Assembly (NCBI GenBank): GCA_937874965.1
Contig: CALNCD010000032.1
Span: 1 to 5,280, forward strand
Source: an uncultured Erysipelotrichaceae bacterium
GTDB lineage: Bacteria > Bacillota_I > Bacilli_A > Erysipelotrichales > Erysipelotrichaceae
DNA length: 5,280 nt
Reading direction: 5' to 3'
In this document: positions 1 to 5,280 of the stretch, in pieces
Layout of the letters: each line of letters starts with the position of its first letter
How positions within the stretch are numbered: the first letter of the stretch is position 1
Translations under genes and position numbers: made by a program
The notes under the pieces: model-generated
What the model was told of the DNA's origin: nothing
Seen by the model: only the letters and a program-made list of their open reading frames with translations
The model's database searches: none

Positions 1-729
1 CATGCTGGGCGAAAAGCCGAAGATGCCGTTGATCCTATTGCACCTTCGGCCATTGCTTTTGATGAGAAGTCCAAAACGCCTCGAGAGATGACAGTTAAAG
101 ATATTGAAACTGTCATCCGTGAATTTCAGGAATCAGCCATAAGGGCTGTAGAGGCTGGAATTGATGCTATTGAGATACATGCAGCACATGGGTATCTTAT
201 CCATCAATTCCAGTCTAGATACACAAATAAGCGAGAGGACGAGTATGGGATAAATCTTTCAAAGTTTGGCTGTGAAATCGTAGCTGCTGTAAAAGGAGTT
301 ATTCCAGAATCAATGCCGCTTATCATGAGAATTTCTGCTGTTGAGTATGTTGAGGGAGGATACGGCATTGATCATGCAGTTGCATTGGCTAAAGATTACC
401 AACGTGCTGGCATCGATATCTTCCATGTCTCGTCAGGAGGAGAAGGGCCAATCGGTGGAATCGGAGCGAGACACTTTGAACAGGGATATCAAGTTCCTTA
501 TGCTGAACGAATAAAGAATGAATTGAAAATTCCTACGATTGCAGTTGGAAAGATTTTGGATTTCAAGTACTCAAATCAGCTCATTGAACGTGAAACAGTG
601 GATTTAATCGCTATCGGTCGAGGAATGCTCCATGATCCATACTGGACATTACATGCACAAGAGGTTTTAGAACTAGAAGCTGATAATTTAATTCCACAGC
701 AATATGTTGCAGGATTTCATAAGGGATAG
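1..729 (+). CDS. NADH:flavin oxidoreductase, Old Yellow Enzyme family (NamA/YqjM-like), 5'-truncated
   Basis: The frame is open from base 1 and ends at TAG 727-729, giving 242 visible residues. About 95 N-terminal residues are missing compared with the roughly 340-residue YqjM/NamA enzymes. These are FMN-dependent TIM-barrel ene-reductases that use NAD(P)H to reduce activated C=C bonds in the cytoplasm. Visible landmarks are HAGRKAE at the left edge, then PSAIAFDE, the substrate-binding pair HAAH (window residues 60-63) in IEIHAAHGYLIH, the barrel Arg in IMRISA (residue 110), a VSSGG strand, GYQVPYAE, and the FMN-phosphate loop IGRGMLHDP. An internal ATG at 88 lies inside the conserved domain and is not the real start. 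Oddities: the usual DEYGGSxENR segment reads DEYGINLSKFG, and the C-terminal Arg of YqjM appears to be Ala. The family is certain; NamA identity and substrate are not. No neighbour suggests a pathway. Confidence 0.93.
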   Translation, partial: HAGRKAEDAVDPIAPSAIAFDEKSKTPREMTVKDIETVIREFQESAIRAVEAGIDAIEIHAAHGYLIHQFQSRYTNKREDEYGINLSKFGCEIVAAVKGVIPESMPLIMRISAVEYVEGGYGIDHAVALAKDYQRAGIDIFHVSSGGEGPIGGIGARHFEQGYQVPYAERIKNELKIPTIAVGKILDFKYSNQLIERETVDLIAIGRGMLHDPYWTLHAQEVLELEADNLIPQQYVAGFHKG

Positions 730-924
730 CACCAAATGGAATAGTTGATGAAAGCCACTTCTCTACAGTAAAGAATTTTTTCGAAGTTCTTGCAAAGACT
801 GACTTTCAAATGTGACGAAAAGAATAGATGAAAATGGGACTTGCGCACAGATGTCTGTTTGATTTACGTGTCTTCTATTACTTTTCTCCCGCTATGTCTG
901 TCGCTAGGAAAAACGTTGAATCCG

Positions 925-1142
925 CTATTTGCTTTCTTTCGAAGTTTTCTTTGCACGCTGATCGTCGATCTCTTCTTCTTCTTCGAATATGGACTTATAT
1001 GCATTTTCAATACAATGCTTGTAGATCACAAAGACGATAATTTTTCCATTGTACTCATAATCAAGTCGTTGATATCAAACAAACGTGTTGCTCCTCCTAA
1101 ACTGATGTTCCGTATGACTCGAACAAGCTCAATGTTAAGCAT
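925..1142 (-). pseudogene. Possible frameshifted small gene of unknown function (about 72 residues if repaired)
   Basis: On the minus strand an ATG at 1142 opens a 38-codon frame (MLNIELVRVIRNISLGGATR, then LFDINDL and on to TGA at 1026-1028). A second frame, open from 1074 to TAG at 925-927, continues in protein-like style: DYEYNGKIIVFVIYKHC, a run of five Glu, then a Lys/Ser-rich tail KKTSKESK. The two overlap at 1026-1074, and one frameshift near 1060 would join them into a protein of about 72 residues with a hydrophobic centre and a charged C-terminus. I do not recognise the product. No good Shine-Dalgarno lies before the ATG; an AGGAGG (1093-1098) lies inside the first frame. The opposite strand is also open here, so the coding strand is not proven. 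This is an inference from composition only. Confidence 0.2.
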
Positions 1143-1318
1143 AGTGATGAATAAGAGGTTATGTCATTGGGATAGAGAGCGTAAGGTTCTAGAGCCTAGT
1201 GATGAGAAGTCCTTGTAGAGAGAGGGTTGTGGGCTATTTGGAATGGCATTAATGAACAACTTACCCTAAGATTGCAGGGATTGACATTAAGGCTAAGTCA
1301 ATTGCTGTAGATAAATAA

Positions 1319-1361
1319 AAAATCATGAGAGTTACCGAATCATCGTAACTCTCATGATTTT
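1319..1361 (-). terminator. Perfect 17-bp hairpin, likely intrinsic terminator
   Basis: The arms AAAATCATGAGAGTTAC (1319-1335) and GTAACTCTCATGATTTT (1345-1361) are exact inverted complements around a 9-base loop. Read on the minus strand, the stem runs straight into TTTTTTATTTAT, a good U-tract. In the plus direction only the four T of the arm follow, then GTGTTG. It therefore best serves the minus-strand lipoprotein gene, whose stop lies about 190 bases upstream in that direction. It may also stop plus-strand transcription from the oxidoreductase side, about 590 bases past that gene's stop. Confidence 0.75.
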
Positions 1362-1444
1362 GTGTTGATTATTGTGATAATCCAGAGAACAAAGGAAAAC
1401 TGGAATACTGTATCGTGTATAATCCATAGTTTATTGATTAATGT

Positions 1445-1467
1445 GGATAGCAGGATTTCTGATATCC
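1445..1467. repeat. Small imperfect inverted repeat
   Basis: GGATAGCAG (1445-1453) and CTGATATCC (1459-1467) pair in eight of nine positions around the loop GATTT. Neither strand has a T-run after it, so it is not a classic terminator. It lies just beyond the 3' end of the lipoprotein gene and could act as a 3'-end stabilising hairpin, or may be chance. Confidence 0.3.
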
Positions 1468-1550
1468 CATTCATTATCATTAACCATGCTTATGTTTGAT
1501 TTTCGTATGAATACTGTACAAACGAAGGCGGTCTTTTCTTTCCAGGCTAT

Positions 1551-3152
1551 TTAATCAAGAACAATCTTAATGATAGAGCGGGTAAAATAATTTTCCAGAT
1601 ACTGGACGTAAACAACCGGTTTACCTTCGTTGGAAATCTGATAAGGATTGCTGCCATTGAAAGTCAGGCAGGGTTCATCAAGGGTAAGATGACAAACAGA
1701 TTCACTGGATTTGAAACTTGCGGCCTGATAGGGATGAGCATCAAAGAAGTTAGCGGTCTTAGCGTTGACGTCGTCCAATGTTTTTCCGGTTTGCTTGAGA
1801 ATTGCTTGCGGTGAAAGCAGAAAACCTGTTTCTGTGTCGAACGAGTAGGTTTGTATAGATTCGTCGATTTTAAGTCCTGTGCGAGAGTCAATACGATAAA
1901 TAATGTCACGGACACTCAACGAAACGACAGTTTTGTATGTTGCCGTTGAATGTAAGGTTCGGCGAATCAATTTATTGAAATTAACACCGGAAAGCTGATG
2001 GTCAAGGATCATGGAAACAAGGCGTGCATCATCTGAGTCAATATTGACATTGATTCGATCACTGGTTTGGATTTCGATTTTATTGGCGGGGTCTTTGGCC
2101 AATTCAGCATTAGCTGCTTTGATTGAAGCGTTTTTTTGATCACTAAGGTCCAGCTTGCTAAGGCTTGTCTCGATTGAAGTCGAGACAATATATTCTTTGG
2201 AATCATCAACCTTTGGTGTTTTCGCAGCCATAGCCAGGGGTGTTTTTGGGTTAAAGGTGAATTTGGGACCATCCAAGGATGAAAAGATATAGTTGTTATC
2301 ATAGACAACTGTATTCGCGAGTAACCCCTGATCACAAAGCATAAACGGATTATCGTAATCCAGGGCTAAGGTAACGACAGCATCCTCGCCAAATTCTTCA
2401 GTATTGTCAGTAAGCGATGTTCGTGTATTAAGCAGATCTGGACGATAGGTAATTGTCCCGTTGTCTGAATAGGAGGTTAAATCCATGGTTTTGAGATTAT
2501 CGCGTATGGTATTCTCAATTTCAGACAATGTATACCCTGCGGAGGCAAGTGTTTCGCCTGCGGACATAAGATGACCGTCAATTTTACTGAAAACATAGTT
2601 TTCGACTGTCCCAGCATGCGCTTCAGTTCCGATTTTAGCTTGCATCTGATAAACTGTCATCGAAATTAAACTGTCGGTTTCATATGTCTGACCCAGCATA
2701 ACATACGAGAATGCAGCAAGCGGAAGAGCACCTTCGGTCATTGCGTTCATCTCATTGTAGAAATTTTCGCTGATTGAATCGGCAAGGGCCAGCTGATCTG
2801 TCAGTTTTGACTGAACATAGCGTGCATCATCGGAATTGAGGTTAAGGGTGATTTTTTCATTGACGCCAAGTCTATCTTTCGCCGGAATGATTCCATTGCG
2901 AATGTCAGCGTGTGTCATGAGTCCTATTGTGGAGTTAATCTCATACTCGGTTCCTTTTTTGCGAAGAGTGGCAATGATATCAATCTGTGGATTGGAATAT
3001 TCGGTGAGGATAAACGGCTGTGACTTATCCAGCTTAAGCTTTTCTGAATCATTGGAGCTGTTCTCGGCGGACGTATAACTGACATTAGTGATACTAGAAC
3101 AGCCACTCAGCAATAACGCGATGAGCATCAAAACTGCGATTGTTTTTTTCAT
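1551..3152 (-). CDS. Predicted lipoprotein with two tandem copies of a DUF3298/RsiV-like domain
   Basis: The gene is complete: 533 codons, ATG at 3152, stop TAA at 1551-1553. AGAGGAGGA (minus strand, 3165-3157) stands four bases before the ATG and fixes the start. The N-terminus is a type II signal peptide: MKK, a hydrophobic core, then lipobox LLSGC with Cys18 as the expected lipidated residue. A Ser/Asn-rich linker follows to about residue 40. The remainder looks like a duplicated domain. LNLNSDDARYVQ (103-114) matches VNIDSDDARLVS (369-380); NYVFSKIDGHLMSAGETL (185-202) matches TYSFDTETGFLLSPQAIL (435-452); and each copy ends with a strand-rich tail. The pattern 'YxFDxxTGxxL' followed by an amphipathic helix recalls the DUF3298 region of RsiV/PdaC-type extracellular proteins; this is an inference from memory. 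The likely location is the outer face of the cytoplasmic membrane. The function is unknown: no catalytic motif is visible. It is monocistronic and divergent from clpB. Confidence 0.88.
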   Translation of the reverse strand: MKKTIAVLMLIALLLSGCSSITNVSYTSAENSSNDSEKLKLDKSQPFILTEYSNPQIDIIATLRKKGTEYEINSTIGLMTHADIRNGIIPAKDRLGVNEKITLNLNSDDARYVQSKLTDQLALADSISENFYNEMNAMTEGALPLAAFSYVMLGQTYETDSLISMTVYQMQAKIGTEAHAGTVENYVFSKIDGHLMSAGETLASAGYTLSEIENTIRDNLKTMDLTSYSDNGTITYRPDLLNTRTSLTDNTEEFGEDAVVTLALDYDNPFMLCDQGLLANTVVYDNNYIFSSLDGPKFTFNPKTPLAMAAKTPKVDDSKEYIVSTSIETSLSKLDLSDQKNASIKAANAELAKDPANKIEIQTSDRINVNIDSDDARLVSMILDHQLSGVNFNKLIRRTLHSTATYKTVVSLSVRDIIYRIDSRTGLKIDESIQTYSFDTETGFLLSPQAILKQTGKTLDDVNAKTANFFDAHPYQAASFKSSESVCHLTLDEPCLTFNGSNPYQISNEGKPVVYVQYLENYFTRSIIKIVLD

Positions 3153-3381
3153 GGCGTCCTCCTCTATTGAAAAATGATAGGTAAGTATTTCAACCTTTTA
3201 TTCAGTGTATCATATTTTTAGAGACAAGTGGGCACAGATGAGCAGCTATATGATGAAAATAATACTGACCGGCTTGAAGTGTCGGATGCTACTTCGTTCA
3301 AGGGCACATGTGAATGAATCATGTCAATGTTTCTGATCCGCCAACCAGGCAGGACAAGGGATGATTTCTCTACAGGGAGTT

Positions 3382-3404
3382 CATCTTTTTTATGAAAGAA
3401 GATG
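3382..3404. repeat. Short hairpin upstream of the clpB promoter
   Basis: CATCTTTTTT (3382-3391) and AAAGAAGATG (3395-3404) can pair over ten positions with one G-T wobble around a three-base ATG loop. No T-run follows on either strand, so a terminator is not supported. It lies about 100 bases upstream of the -35 box, outside the predicted clpB transcript. Its role, if any, is unknown. Confidence 0.3.
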
Positions 3405-3503
3405 GATTAAGGTCAAAACAGGATGAGGAGCGGATCTGTATGGATGATCTATGACGACATTATATGCGTTATTTTATTCACAAAATATGCTAATTGTTAG
3501 TTA

Positions 3504-3532
3504 TTGACAAATGTAAGCGCATCCACTATGAT
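3504..3532 (+). promoter_or_regulatory. Sigma-70/sigma-A promoter for clpB
   Basis: A perfect -35 box TTGACA (3504-3509) is followed by a 17-base spacer and a -10 box TATGAT (3527-3532), one mismatch from TATAAT. Transcription would begin near 3539, leaving a leader of about 40 bases before the GTG at 3577. Such a strong housekeeping promoter suggests that expression is held down by a repressor rather than raised by a stress sigma factor. Confidence 0.88.
3511..3525 (+). promoter_or_regulatory. Candidate cre (CcpA) site inside the clpB promoter spacer
   Basis: ATGTAAGCGCATCCA fits the degenerate catabolite-responsive element consensus WTGNAANCGNWNNCW at every defined position. It sits wholly between the -35 and -10 boxes, where a bound repressor would block RNA polymerase. 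The consensus is loose, and a stricter version (TGWAANCGNTNWCA) is missed at two positions, so chance is possible. Confidence 0.4.
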
Positions 3533-3567
3533 GAGGTTAACAGAGAAGATTTATAGTCTTGTGAGGC

Positions 3568-3571
3568 GAGG
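3568..3571 (+). promoter_or_regulatory. Ribosome binding site of clpB
   Basis: GAGG at 3568-3571 lies five bases before GTG 3577 and eight bases before the adjacent in-frame TTG 3580. An in-frame TGA at 3562-3564 rules out a longer protein, so the start must be one of these two codons. The spacing slightly favours TTG; GTG is the commoner non-ATG start. Confidence 0.6.
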
Positions 3572-3576
3572 TCAAC

Positions 3577-5280
3577 GTGTTGAATATTTCGCAGGCATTA
3601 CAGAATGATTTGGAGGAAGCAGCTGTTGTTGCGCATAATCGTCATCAGCAAACCATTGATGCTGTTCATCTATGGTTTGTTTATTCACGTTCCACTCATC
3701 CAGTCGCAGCACTTTTAACACAGCTTGGACTTTCCCTTGTTGACTTTCGCCGTTTCCTGGTACGGGAATCCGTTGATCTTCAAGTGAGTGATTCTACATC
3801 CATAGATATTGTTCAGTCGCAGGCATTGGTTCTATTGATTCAGGATGCCCAGGCTGAGGCTGAGAGGCATCAGAGGCTCGCATCAAGCGAAGATGTCTTT
3901 GTTGCGCAGTTCAATCAGGAAAATACAATCATTACCCAGTACTTCCTTGAAAGAGGATTGTCACAATCCAATGTGAGGACGCTTATTCAGCACGTTCGTT
4001 CGACGAGTATGGATAGTTTGAATTTTGAAAAGCAATATCCGGTCTTATCGCAATATGCCCTTCATCTGAATGACCATGTTCAGGATTATCGTCCATTGAT
4101 CGGTCGTGTTGACCAGATTCAGGACATTGTTCGAATACTGCTGAGGAGTGAAAAAAGCAATCCAATTCTCGTTGGTGAACCTGGGGTTGGCAAGACGGCG
4201 ATTATTCATGGTCTGGTCAAACGGATTGTGACCCGTGATGTCCCTGAGTCTTTATGGAATACGCATATTTTTGCCTTGGGTATGGGCTCGTTGGTTGCAG
4301 GTGCCAAGTTCAGAGGTGAATTTGAAGAACGCTTGAAGGCTGTTCTGGATGAAGTTCAAACTGCAGAGCATTCGATTGTTCTGTTCATTGATGAGATTCA
4401 TACGATTGTCGGTGCTGGGCGCAGCGATGGTGCACTGGATGCAAGTAATCTTATCAAGCCTTTGCTGGCTCGGAATCAGATCCGGATCATCGGAACGACG
4501 ACCTTGGACGAGTATCAGCTTTATATTGAGAAAGATAAGGCGCTTGCCCGTCGGCTTCAGCGGGTTAATGTGGATGAATCTTCGGTGGAGGAGACGATTC
4601 AGATTCTGCGTGGTCTGAAGAAAAGCATTGAAGACTTTCATCATGTGGATATTCAGGACAAAGCACTCTCCTATGCTGCTGAGTTGTCGAAGCGTTATCT
4701 GCCTGATCGTTTCTTGCCGGATAAAGCAATTGATCTGGTCGATGAGGCGTGCGCTACCTTACAGATGCAGTTATCGACAAAGCCGTTGGCGATGGATCAC
4801 AACGAGCGTCTTCTGGCACAGGCAGAATTTGAGATTGATGCTTTGAATCAAGAAGCCGATAACGATTATGCCCATGAAATTGCGCGTCTTCATCAGCAAG
4901 TGAATAATCTGCAGACACAGCATCATATTCTTGATGAGCAATGGCACCTGGATCAGGAACTGCTGAAACAACGCCAAAGTCTGCGGCTTTTGAAAGGGGA
5001 CGGTGATTTAGAGTCGATTGCTGCATATCAGGCGAGTACGCAGGCAATGCTTTCGGATCAGCATTTGCTTCGCGATATTGTGGTCCGCAATGATATTGCC
5101 CGAGTGATTGGCCGGTTAACCGGGATTCCGATCACACGTATTGTCGAGGGTGAAAAGGCGAAGTTATTAGCATTGTCTGATCATCTTCGACTGCGGGTTA
5201 TCGGCCAGGATACAGCTGTTGAGCATGTAACTTCTGCCATTATCCGTTCCCGTGCCGGCGTGCATAATCCGAATCGTCCG
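3577..5280 (+). CDS. clpB: ATP-dependent chaperone ClpB (AAA+ disaggregase), 3'-truncated
   Basis: The frame is open from GTG 3577 to the window end: 568 codons of the roughly 850-860 usual. ClpB is a cytoplasmic hexamer that threads aggregated proteins through its pore with DnaK. A Clp N-domain spans residues 1-140. NBD1 (173-390) has Walker A GEPGVGKT (200-207), the pore loop AKFRGEFEERL (Phe245), Walker B LFIDEIHT (Asp272, Glu273), sensor segment GTTTLDEY and the arginine-finger pair in LARRLQ (325-326). The coiled-coil middle domain spans about 394-508, far longer than in ClpC, which identifies ClpB. ARVIGRLTGIP and LRVIGQDTAVEHV then lead into NBD2; the window ends at NPNRP, just before the second Walker A. 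Oddities: pore Tyr is replaced by Phe, the middle domain is about 20 residues short, and the usual GKLDPVIGRD linker reads QDYRPLIGRV. An alternative start is TTG 3580. No CIRCE or CtsR operator is evident. Confidence 0.95.
   Translation, partial: MLNISQALQNDLEEAAVVAHNRHQQTIDAVHLWFVYSRSTHPVAALLTQLGLSLVDFRRFLVRESVDLQVSDSTSIDIVQSQALVLLIQDAQAEAERHQRLASSEDVFVAQFNQENTIITQYFLERGLSQSNVRTLIQHVRSTSMDSLNFEKQYPVLSQYALHLNDHVQDYRPLIGRVDQIQDIVRILLRSEKSNPILVGEPGVGKTAIIHGLVKRIVTRDVPESLWNTHIFALGMGSLVAGAKFRGEFEERLKAVLDEVQTAEHSIVLFIDEIHTIVGAGRSDGALDASNLIKPLLARNQIRIIGTTTLDEYQLYIEKDKALARRLQRVNVDESSVEETIQILRGLKKSIEDFHHVDIQDKALSYAAELSKRYLPDRFLPDKAIDLVDEACATLQMQLSTKPLAMDHNERLLAQAEFEIDALNQEADNDYAHEIARLHQQVNNLQTQHHILDEQWHLDQELLKQRQSLRLLKGDGDLESIAAYQASTQAMLSDQHLLRDIVVRNDIARVIGRLTGIPITRIVEGEKAKLLALSDHLRLRVIGQDTAVEHVTSAIIRSRAGVHNPNRP

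Larger units (their letters stand above)
730..1550. other. Long region without an intact gene; decayed coding remnants plus a terminator
   Basis: Nothing here is convincing as an intact gene. On the plus strand there is an open frame from a TTG at 841 to 1218, but its product is rich in Phe, Cys and Leu. It lies antisense to a frame with a more protein-like composition, and no Shine-Dalgarno sequence precedes it. On the minus strand two overlapping frames (1142-1026 and 1074-925) could be one small gene broken by a frameshift. On the plus strand, 1206-1310 and 1256-1318 also read like pieces of one C-terminus in two frames (IWNGINEQLT, then PKIAGIDIKAKSIAVDK and stop). I recognise no family and see no transposon terminal repeats. 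A perfect hairpin sits at 1319-1361. From 1362 to 1550 there is only a weak hairpin at 1445-1467. The simplest reading is degraded accessory DNA between two convergent genes. Confidence 0.55.
3153..3576. other. Divergent intergenic region between the lipoprotein gene and clpB
   Basis: These 424 bases separate two divergently transcribed genes. On the clpB side there is a strong promoter at 3504-3532. On the lipoprotein side there is a good ribosome binding site (3157-3165) but only a weak -10-like element. The middle holds a 10-bp hairpin at 3382-3404 and a lone GGTCAAA (3411-3417). No open frame with a start and a ribosome binding site is long enough to call; GAGGAG at 3425-3430 precedes an ATG at 3440 that runs only four codons. 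Confidence 0.7.

Noticed and set aside
841..1218. 125-codon plus-strand reading frame with a TTG start, and an overlapping 70-codon frame at 828-1040
   Set aside because: No ribosome binding site, a rare start, a Phe/Cys-rich product with no recognisable domain, and a more protein-like frame on the opposite strand. Kept only as part of the decayed-region description.
1319..1361. The long hairpin as a terminal inverted repeat of an insertion sequence
   Set aside because: The two arms are only nine bases apart with no transposase between, and a U-tract follows on the minus strand, so a terminator is the better reading.
1664..2335. Extra minus-strand frames at 1664-1915 and 2009-2335, plus 2836-3078 (+) and 2924-3106 (-)
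   Set aside because: All lie inside the lipoprotein gene in other frames, have no ribosome binding sites and give composition typical of shadow frames.
3204..3232. Possible promoter for the lipoprotein gene on the minus strand (TATGAT at 3214-3209, TACACT at 3209-3204, TTGTCT further up)
   Set aside because: The -10-like elements are reasonable and well placed, but no -35-like hexamer stands at 16-18 bases; TTGTCT is too close. Not strong enough to call.
3490..3500. CTAATTGTTAG, a small palindrome just upstream of the -35 box
   Set aside because: Only four paired bases per arm around TTG; it does not match CIRCE or CtsR sites and is easily chance.
3983..5047. Frames at 3983-4165 (-), 4252-4644 (-), 4349-4618 (+), 4628-4846 (+), 4754-5047 (-) and 4771-4977 (-)
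   Set aside because: They overlap the clear ClpB coding frame; the conserved Walker and arginine-finger motifs of ClpB explain this DNA.
1..5280. CRISPR arrays, tRNA or rRNA genes, integrase attachment sites, toxin-antitoxin or defence genes
   Set aside because: No regularly spaced repeats, cloverleaf-type or rRNA-like sequence, or recognisable mobile or defence protein motifs were seen on either strand.

Overview
The window looks like chromosomal DNA of a low- to mid-GC Gram-positive bacterium (Bacillota). The reasons are a strong TTGACA/TATGAT housekeeping promoter, purine-rich AGGAGG-type ribosome binding sites, a GTG/TTG start, a lipobox-type lipoprotein, a NamA/YqjM-like flavin oxidoreductase and a cre-like (CcpA) motif. 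The genus cannot be named from the sequence alone.

Layout: (1) 1-729, plus strand: the 3' part of an Old Yellow Enzyme-family NADH:flavin oxidoreductase, truncated by the left window edge. (2) 730-1550: a stretch of about 820 bases with no convincing intact gene. It holds scraps of broken coding sequence, among them a possible frameshifted small gene on the minus strand at 925-1142, and a perfect 17-bp hairpin at 1319-1361 that reads best as the minus-strand terminator of the next gene. (3) 1551-3152, minus strand: a complete 533-residue predicted lipoprotein made of two divergent copies of one domain. (4) 3153-3576: a divergent intergenic region carrying a consensus promoter for the next gene, with a cre-like sequence inside its spacer. 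(5) 3577-5280, plus strand: the first 568 codons of a ClpB-type AAA+ disaggregase, cut by the right edge just before the second Walker A motif. This large reading frame is open through the window end.

The three genes do not form an operon. The oxidoreductase and lipoprotein genes converge on the decayed region, and the lipoprotein and clpB genes diverge from the 424-base intergenic region. No new multi-gene system was found. The points most worth checking are the domain duplication in the lipoprotein, the cre-like site inside the clpB promoter, the shortened ClpB middle domain, the oxidoreductase lacking several family-typical residues, and the decayed segment at 730-1318.
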